Of a stretch of DNA of 64,000 bases, positions 56,486 to 64,000 are shown piece after piece. The DNA comes from Hyalella azteca. Lineage: Eukaryota > Arthropoda > Malacostraca > Amphipoda > Hyalellidae. The stretch's first letter is position 1, and each line of letters starts with the position of its first letter. The position numbers and the translations under genes are program-made. The stretch covers positions 1 through 64,000 of the forward strand of contig NW_025939263.1 of assembly GCF_000764305.2 (NCBI RefSeq). The letters are read 5' to 3'. The notes beneath the pieces were generated by a model. It worked only from the letters and a program-made list of their open reading frames with translations. It was not told where the DNA came from and ran no database searches.

Positions 56486-59110
56486 CAACTTTCCATAAGA
56501 CTGCGTCAGGAAGTTACCACAACTTGAGAGGGATTGAGCCTTAACTTTCAGGTAAACTTCCAGCCTTTCTCGATGGGCTCTTGAACGCTGAGGTCAAGTA
56601 ACGAGGTCTCGACCAAAATGGAGACTCATCTTTGTTTCCAAATTTTATTAGCAGAATGACGAACATTTAGTATAGTGAAAGAATGAATGACTCACAATTC
56701 ATGGAAATTGTATTCATTCAAAGTTATTAGCCAGATATTGATCGAAATTTATGCAACACGCGATCATTTAGTTTTTAAGAAAATTCATACGGCGTAATTA
56801 AACAGAACAATGCATGAGGTTACCACTGATATTTATACTGATAGTTATTTTATGAAAAAAAACGAACGAAGCTCGATATTACTACGCTTGTAAAGATTTT
56901 CCTTTGTGCTCATGGTATGCACTTATGCACCCATTAAATAAAATGAATGCACCCATTTGTGAAACAATCCAATCACGGATCGACTACTATCTCTACTTTA
57001 TCATAATAATTGGAAAGTCAGATTCATCTATATCTTGAATATCATTACGTATGTATGTGTTTTCAAAATGACTATACTTTGATAAATGACTTTTGGAGAA
57101 AACTGCTTCGCAAGCAGAAAACGAGTCTCAATATCCATGCGGGACACCGAGTTTGAAATAGGTTTTAGAATGAATGCTCATGTTACTTAAATACAAGTCT
57201 TCTTTTTTTACTAGTTTTATGAAACTAGAACGACGTTCGCCATTCTGGCTTTCTCTCTAATATCAACTCGAGAATCGCTCTAAACTTCGAGACCATCTAA
57301 TCTAAGTTCTGAGTACACCATATTTAACACCAATATTTAGAATACTGATTTTGCAACACTCGAAGAAATATGATCTATCTATCGCATGGCTATACTATGG
57401 CAAACATGACTATATTAAGTAACCTCTATACGTTTTAGTTTATGATTGAATTCACACAAGTCGTCTATTTGAAGAAGGGTTCCAATATCTGTCCCCAATA
57501 TCCAATAAATAACTACAAAATTTCGAGCGTATTGCGATCGAGTCCCTCGAAGAACTTATGAACTGCTCCAGAACCCTCGCGTGCCCTCGTCATCTCACCC
57601 TCTCGTGTCCTCGTCGTCCCACCCTCGAGTGGTCCTCTCGTACTGGTAATTTAGACGCGCACGACCACCTCGTTGCACGCAGCAGACTCTAATTGAGCTT
57701 CGCTGCCAAAAGATATAAACTTTGACGATTCTCGAGCGCGCGAATCTTGAATTCTGATGAATCCTATGCGCTGATGAGGAGCGTCAAGGGCTTCCTTCCC
57801 ACCCAGACTTCTACACTAATTGGATGCTTCAACACGATCCTATCAGTATTTAGGGCACATTCTTTCTCAGCGTCCTTCCTTCCTAATAATTGAGATCATC
57901 AGCCTGCTGCGCTGAAATATGCGATGACTTTCTCGTAAAAACAGAATTTTTAAGGTTGAGATAATCATTTTTTGGGCCCATATCTCAGGAATTCTACATT
58001 TTATTATCAGTAGAAATTCACTTTGAAATTAGTCATCATGTGTAAAAGTCCGCTGGAAAATTTCAATTCTTAATTTCCTGAATGGGACACACAGATTCAA
58101 GTTTTTTACCATCCAATCAGAGACTGAAGGAACCAATACACTAGCCTGCTTGCAACAGCTCTGTTTAACGTTTATACATGAACTATTCAAGAAATTAGTT
58201 GCGATATGCGGGGACAAGCGGATAGTTTAATCCCAACGTCAGCCACGTGACATTCAATGCAAATTGTCCATGCCATAGGTACAGATGCGAAGGCTCCGGG
58301 GAGCGACGGAACTTGTAGTCATATTGCGGAAATGTTCTATTGTTAATAATACACTCAGAATATTAGAGCTGCATTGTGAAGGGTGCCATCTAACGGAAAT
58401 TCAATCTGCAAATGCTCAGCACAAGAGCAGCGCCAATCATACCAGTACCCTGAGCCGATAGCGAGCCAGAAATGATATTAACTGACGTGAGGGCCTTGAG
58501 AATTGACTGAAATTGGTTTTAATTTGAGAACGTTACCATTTTGGAGATGATCAGGCTTCAGCTCAGAGGCGGATGATCGCTAAACTTGTTGAAGTTTACG
58601 ATATTGCTTATTCATATCAACACGAAATTCGTGAAACCAAAGCATCCGTTTACATAATCATGATAAATCCGGAATGAAATGATATGCATGTCTGGGTTCC
58701 TAGAAAATATCCTTTAACAGTTTTTTCAAAGATACTTTTTAAAAATCCAAAATATCCCTTTGCTGTTTTTCGTTTACAAAATTTCTTTTTCTTATTTTAC
58801 AGCCGTTAAATAATATTTACGATGTAAATCAAGCAGTATGATATTATACCGAAATTTTTATCAAATAATGTCAATCAAAATAATTTGAAAACAATAAATT
58901 AAATTTCATGTGAAGACCAAATCGTTTATCTGCTGCAATAATTTATTATTTGCTTGCGGAAATACCTCTGTAGATGTATGAAGTTTTACTGGCATACTAT
59001 GCTTTTAAATTGTGTAACGCTCGCGGCAATGGTACATATACATGTTTTGAATATTTTGAAAAACATTTTATACAGAAAATGATTTACAGTAGAATATTAG
59101 AATAACTCAC

Positions 59111-59280
59111 CGAAAGACCATCATCTCCTGTCTGTCGGCTTCTCTGTATATCCTGAAGTACATGACCAGCATGATGATGCCGGGGATCCAGAAGGATACG
59201 CTGGAAGACACGATCGCGTACACTTGGTTCACTTTGAAGTCGCACAGCCCTGGGGTGTTAGCGATCAACTCCAGCTGCTC
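59111..59280 (-). CDS. Beta-adrenergic-like octopamine receptor, ECL2-TM5 exon
   Basis: 170-bp exon on the minus strand, acceptor ATCACCTTAG and donor GTGAGT. It encodes [15 protein letters not shown], with the ECL2 cysteine that normally bonds to TM3, then [15 protein letters not shown] and [14 protein letters not shown]. The triple Ser in TM5 is the position that contacts the phenolic or catechol hydroxyl of the ligand in aminergic receptors. [11 protein letters not shown] then runs into ICL3. The combination VNxxYA(I/V)VSSS.SFWIPGI and [11 protein letters not shown] matches octopamine-beta receptors better than D1-like or 5-HT receptors, from memory. The exon starts at a codon boundary; preceding exons (signal part, TM1-TM4) are not seen to the right within the window. 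Confidence 0.93.
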
Positions 59281-62200
59281 CTAAGGTGATTAATATTATA
59301 AATTTGTTAGGGAGGTATCATGTGCACAAGAATATCGTTTAATCTGCCTTTTAAACTTATTTAGTTAATTGAAATATGACATGAAACTCTTGAGCTTGTT
59401 GGCAACCACGCTCAGCTTATGCTACGGATGCTAAGAAAAGTATAGTAAATGTATAGTAAGGCAAAAGTCTAAATCCACGCACATTGAGTTAAAGAATTAA
59501 AATTTAGTAGATTAGAGGGAAGTTGTCTCTGAAATTGCGCTTAATCTGCCTATTGGATTCTAGTTGACAGTCATTTAAGCGTCAATCTCTTCAGCCATAC
59601 TAAAAAAAGTTATTCTTTCTCACATACTTTTTCGATGACCATCCTCCTGAGACACGTTAAAACAAGAAGGTTGCTCTCCTTAAAGCCCGCACAATATTGA
59701 ATAATGCCAGGATTTAACTAAGGCCCTCACTCAAGTTAACCTCTTAACTTTCATGAAAGCTCGGGTCCTCGCTTAGTTCAAGTTTCATTCACGTCTCAGT
59801 TAAAAGTTGCCGAGTTTTAATTCAACCTCTAACTATGAGGCAGGGAACTTTTCGCTGTTGTGTTACCAGAGCTTGAAGGATACTCTTCCTGTCGTGGTTT
59901 CCATGCTATATTTTCTCTGAGGAGTTTCTGAAGTTACATCAACAGGATGTTTTAGAGATTCATGGGCTAACGAGGAAGAAGCCTACGGAATAATAAAGAA
60001 TATAGGCCCGCATATCCTTTTAGCAAAGACAATTTGTTGCTCTCTGCCAACTGCAGAGAACCCTTGCTTAATTATTCATGAAACTTCTACAATATATAAA
60101 ATTAATGCAAGCATTTTATTGACTATATGGTAAACTGAGGCTACTATATCAAGGCTAAAGCAGTGAATTTGAATAAATAATTCAGTCGTTGCTTCTGATG
60201 AGAAGCAATGCCAAAATGTGTGATAAACTTAATTCAATCACATCATCCTCCGCACATTACGTTTTAAAGCAAATAAAGTTCAAAGACAGTTAATTCTCAC
60301 TAAAATCAAGAAAAAGCGTGTATGGGACGGTGTTGCTTGTTGTTCTCATAAACATCTATCTGGTGATTTCAAAATGACGCCGCAATCATGAAGGCCTGAC
60401 TCGTAATGAGTTAATGCGACATTTGGGTCTTCCATAACGGTCAGGATGGGCCTGCACACAATTCAAAGGTTTTGAAAGCATTTATACGCCGTTTATTCAT
60501 TTAAAAATCACTGTCACAAAATCATCGAGAAATAATATTTTTCGTATCTTTCATTAAATGAGTAAAGTGTTAAACATGTCTGATGCTACGATTTTTGCTT
60601 GCAAATCTAATTGAGATTGTGCTACAGAAAATCTATTCTCTTATCGTTATCTTAATACTACAGTGGTTCAGAATTGATTAGACTTGATATTTTTCAAGCT
60701 AAAAATCAAAACGCAAACCGAGACATCTGAACATCCGTCACCTGTTCGGATCTCATTAATTATTTCTACAGTCTCAATTTAATTAAATTTTTAACACACA
60801 ACTCTCTAAATCGTAGGCATGAAACTCAAGATCACAAACATTGTTGCATTGTTGAAGGTTGGCTTGAATTCCTTCGAGAAGTTCAGACCTGCTATAGTGT
60901 CACTAACTTAGCCTGAGGTGCTGGATCAATCGTCTTTCACATTTGCCGCACCTCGAATGTCATGTACAGAAATAAACTATGGTATGGGAAGAAGCTGCAG
61001 CATTATGAGCACAGCTCCTAAAGTATTCCTTTCTTTACATTTTCGTGTGAGCTGCACTTCGCGTTAGAATGTGTCTAATATTGATAACACTTGGATTAGT
61101 CAATAAATAATTCTCCCCTGTGAGATTTGTAAATCTTGAAATTAATGAGCACTCGACCGAGCCCAATTGCTCGATTGGCAGAAATTAAATCATTGTGCAT
61201 TGTATAATATCCCTAGCAATAGCTACAGGTGCTTAATGGATGACATGGTGATTATGGGCTCGAAGTTGAAGCTGAAGATAATTTCAAGTAATTAGTGTTC
61301 TATCAGCAGACCGTGGTCTTTAAATGCCATTAATGCAGACGGTGATTGAAATACCTCATAGATCCTTCTTTAAATTATATTCATGCATTTATCGCTCGTT
61401 CGTCTGCACCTTTTCCTGCCTTATGAACGCCTGCAACTTTCCTGCTTCAAAAATCTACCGACTTTATGATTGCGTCAGGTCAGTTTACGGACGCACCGCT
61501 GCCATAATTTCTAGTGTTTATGTCCGTCTTTTTCCTTGCTTTGACCACGTATCAGAAGTGATGGAACATCTGAGTGGTAAACACGAATGAAACTTTGTTA
61601 CAATTACCAACGGAGCATGTATGCTCAGACCCAGAAGTCAATATTAAAAATTGTATTTTCGATGTTGCTGCAGGCGCCGAGTTATAACTATCTTCTAGTA
61701 CTGTAGCGGTAAGTGGGGCACAATGGGACAAATAAAATTAAATAGAAATAACAATATTACCTCTTTTTTATAGAAGGCAAAATGCAAAATAAAACTAAGC
61801 ATCAAATCCTTAATTACATTGCTCCGAAGTAGGAAATGATCAGAACTGTTACATAGGCTAGGAATTATACAAATACGAAATGAAATAAAATATCCCATCA
61901 TACCCTGGCCCTGGCTACTGAGTACATCCATGAAAATAAGGAAATGGATATAATAGTCAATATAATTAAATAAGGCGAGAAATTTGATACGTACATAAAG
62001 GTAGTACCTGCCCAACTATTTGCCATCTAGAAGCTTAGAAAATCTCTTATATATTTACCGGCACGCAGACGAAATGGAATTCTGTTTTCATTTATGAATT
62101 TTCCACATTGAAGGGCACTTGACTTAATGAAGCTGGCTGCTCGACTGGCATCGGAGGGTGGAGCGTCTGATGAATTTATAACTCCACAACAATGGATGCA

Positions 62201-62493
62201 AGATTGAAGTGTCTAAAGCGGCGGATTAACATCGCTAAAACCGACGAACGTCCTTAGCGTTTTGATGGTCCTCGGAAAATTAGTAAAATGGCCAATGATT
62301 CAAAGGTGAAATGCTTCTTTGAACGGCCGTGCGGTCGCCAAGAAATATATACAGTTCTATATATTTGATGTGAGGATGTTGCCATTTGAAATGAAAAATA
62401 ACCGCAAAATGAGAATGAGAAGAGTAGAAATAGTTCAGACATGAACTAAAAAAAGATTAGTAAATTATGAGATATTTTTAAGGACGCAAGAAT
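59281..62493 (-). other. GPCR intron or upstream region, left part
   Basis: Begins with the acceptor of the ECL2-TM5 exon. I scanned for the DRY-containing TM3 exon and for TM1/TM2 and found none. A GTGGGGCACAATGGGACAAA string at about 61712-61731 recalls the ends of the candidate element at 12935-14024. No gene recognised. Confidence 0.6.
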
Positions 62494-62645
62494 AAAAAAA
62501 TATAACTCAGTACTCACTGCAGTGAGTGACAGAGAGCGCATTTTCTCGTCGACGAAAACGTGAAGACACGGACAGACAGACAGACAGACGGACATGACGA
62601 GCACAGTAGCGCCTTTTTTCCAAATATGAGAAAATGCGCTAAAAA
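62494..62645 (-). mobile_element. Dispersed ~150-bp repeat element, copy 4
   Basis: Same layout as copies 2 and 3, with a shorter tetranucleotide run and a changed right part (CAGTAGCGCC for CAATAGTGCA). The inverted arms AGCGCATTTTCTC and the matching GAGAAAATGCGCT are nearly intact. No convincing target-site duplication is seen next to any copy; the ends are A/T runs. Confidence 0.9.
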
Positions 62646-64000
62646 GAGAAGGCAGAATTCATGGCTTTAATTCAACGGAACTCAGCCTTTATCTTAGAAC
62701 GCTTTTGACTGCGCGCGATAGGCACCAGAAACTTCATCGCGTCTTCTTTTCACCTGAGAACAGCGACGTTGAACTGAACCGAGCCACTTGAGTACACACA
62801 AATTTAGTGTAGCCTCATGGGGGAATAAGTGCTTGTTAATTTAATTAAAATTTTGTGGCTTCAATGTGATATTTCATGGCTGAATTTAATCAAAATTGTT
62901 CTTATGGATTTTTATTGGTTATCCCTAATTCAGTATTGCATAGTTGACTTCAGATTGCGCTAAATGAAAAATCCATTCTCTCAAAATCGCTCCTATAATC
63001 AAGTAAAATTAGTCAAATGGCATGTTAGATAATCTTCAGAATTTTATTTTGTATTATCCGGTACACTTAAAAAATGTTGTAGCTGCCTATGTAAATATTT
63101 GATGTAGATCTTTTAAAAAATTGATCACAAGCAGATCGGAGTAAATGTGAATTACTGAAATTCTGTTTGAAAAGTCTTGAAAATATTTTTCGAACAGTTA
63201 TGTCGCAAAAATTTCATTTCCACCGTAGCACTATAATATAAGATAAATTATTAAATTAAAAAACAAATACAAATTAAACTAATAAAAATTAAATTAAAAC
63301 AAATTAAATTAAAACAAATACAAAATATCTTGGTTCTTGCTTCCTCTAAAATCGACTTTGAACTAAATAGAAACTTCCATGATAAATAAAGTCAAGTTTG
63401 CACCTGAAAATTTTCCTCAGCAGCAAGCCTGTTCTCTGTCAACCTTGGAATTTCAGTAGTAAAAGTTGGCGCATCAATTTAACATGAAAAGTTGATCAAT
63501 GATGCAATAAAAAGAGTCAAAGTCTAGGCATAATCACAACGATATTGGGAGCATAAACCATGAGCAAAAGTTCCATGATGCGCCGTGTGAAAAAGTCGAA
63601 GATTTATTGCATCGTTAAAGTATATATACACAACGCGATCTCATTACGCGAATTTTACAGGTGTTCACGTGCTAAGTTCCACAATCATGCATTTAAAACA
63701 TTATCCCTTAACGTTTTTTAATCGTAATCTTTTATATTTATACTATATAAACTATAGAGATTGTAAAATTTAATTTTAATCTTCACAAGGAAAATTCAGT
63801 CAGAATATTGTTTTTTTCCATAAAAATATTTCGCACTCTCGGCAAAATTATTTAATATGTAGTCTGTAATTTAATTTGAATCAATCTAGGAAGAAACAAT
63901 GAAAAAGACCAGAACTGACTTCAAGAACTACACAATGGGTAACATCAACATTGGAACTGCAGTTTCCATCAAGATGACTAATCCAAATCCCAATTTTTTC
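62646..64000. other. AT-rich DNA to the window edge
   Basis: Contains an AAATTAAAAC/AAATACAAA simple-repeat stretch at about 63240-63330. The last ~110 bp (from 63890) are more balanced in composition and open in one plus-strand frame; see findings. Otherwise nothing recognised. Confidence 0.5.

Larger units (their letters stand above)
46554..59110 (-). other. GPCR intron, 12.6 kb
   Basis: Phase-2 intron, donor GTGAGT (minus, at 59110) and acceptor TATTTTCAG. Contents: a less AT-rich stretch with a 160-codon minus-strand frame (48505-48987), a 39-bp duplication (51454-51530), a 308-bp tandem duplication (51563-52174), dispersed element copy 3 (52154-52317), a 320-bp duplication (54583-55222), a 46-bp repeat (56292-56410) and a tRNA-like stretch (56411-56485). 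The remainder, including 46.6-48.5 and 57-59.1 kb, shows nothing recognised. Confidence 0.85.

Overview
The window is eukaryotic nuclear DNA, almost certainly from an arthropod and most likely an insect. It is AT-rich, has long introns with GT..AG borders, is full of minisatellites and short dispersed repeats, and carries two recognisable multi-exon loci. One is an arthropod-type CUB-domain protein family on the plus strand. The other is the 3' part of a biogenic-amine GPCR of the beta-adrenergic-like octopamine receptor family on the minus strand. No prokaryotic genes, rRNA or CRISPR array were found.

Left part (1-22.4 kb): remains of a tandem array of CUB-family genes embedded in shuffled repeat blocks. 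Position 541-671 is the terminal exon of one copy whose upstream exons lie off the left edge. Exons at 5903-6544, 7969-8617 and 16208-17094 form three consecutive, phase-compatible exons of a second copy; its last exon was not found. Position 19405-19490 is an 86-bp identical fragment of the first of those exons, a third, broken copy. Splicing the second copy in silico gives a CUB-type fold whose conserved blocks are separated by three long, polar, low-complexity insertions. A block of about 2.7-2.9 kb (1808-4505, repeated at 19493-22385) and several smaller blocks flank the gene. They contain a 42-bp, a ~32-bp, a ~26-bp and a 19-bp minisatellite. One 329-bp element (5498-5826) is present in the left block, while the right block has the empty site.

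Middle (22.4-38.6 kb): mostly intergenic AT-rich sequence with small tandem repeats, a homogeneous 40-bp minisatellite (34541-34997), a TAA microsatellite and a 182-bp duplication. One weak exon-like stretch lies at 36184-36265.

Right part (38.6-64 kb): four minus-strand exons of the octopamine-receptor-like GPCR (59111-59280, 44948-46553, 41750-41888, 38642-38970). They encode the end of extracellular loop 2 through the C terminus, 747 residues. Two features stand out: a third intracellular loop made mostly by one 1.6-kb exon, and a C-terminal tail with 17 cysteines in about 41 residues. The exons for TM1-TM4 are not in the window, or not recognised, and should lie beyond 59.3 kb. The 12.6-kb intron holds two local duplications (308 and 320 bp) and other repeats.

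A short dispersed element (~150-175 bp) with a 13-bp inverted repeat and a 16-bp perfect palindrome occurs four times (12965, 27793, 52154, 62494), plus one truncated copy created by a local duplication. All gene calls were made by reading translations and splice signals by eye; no database search was possible.
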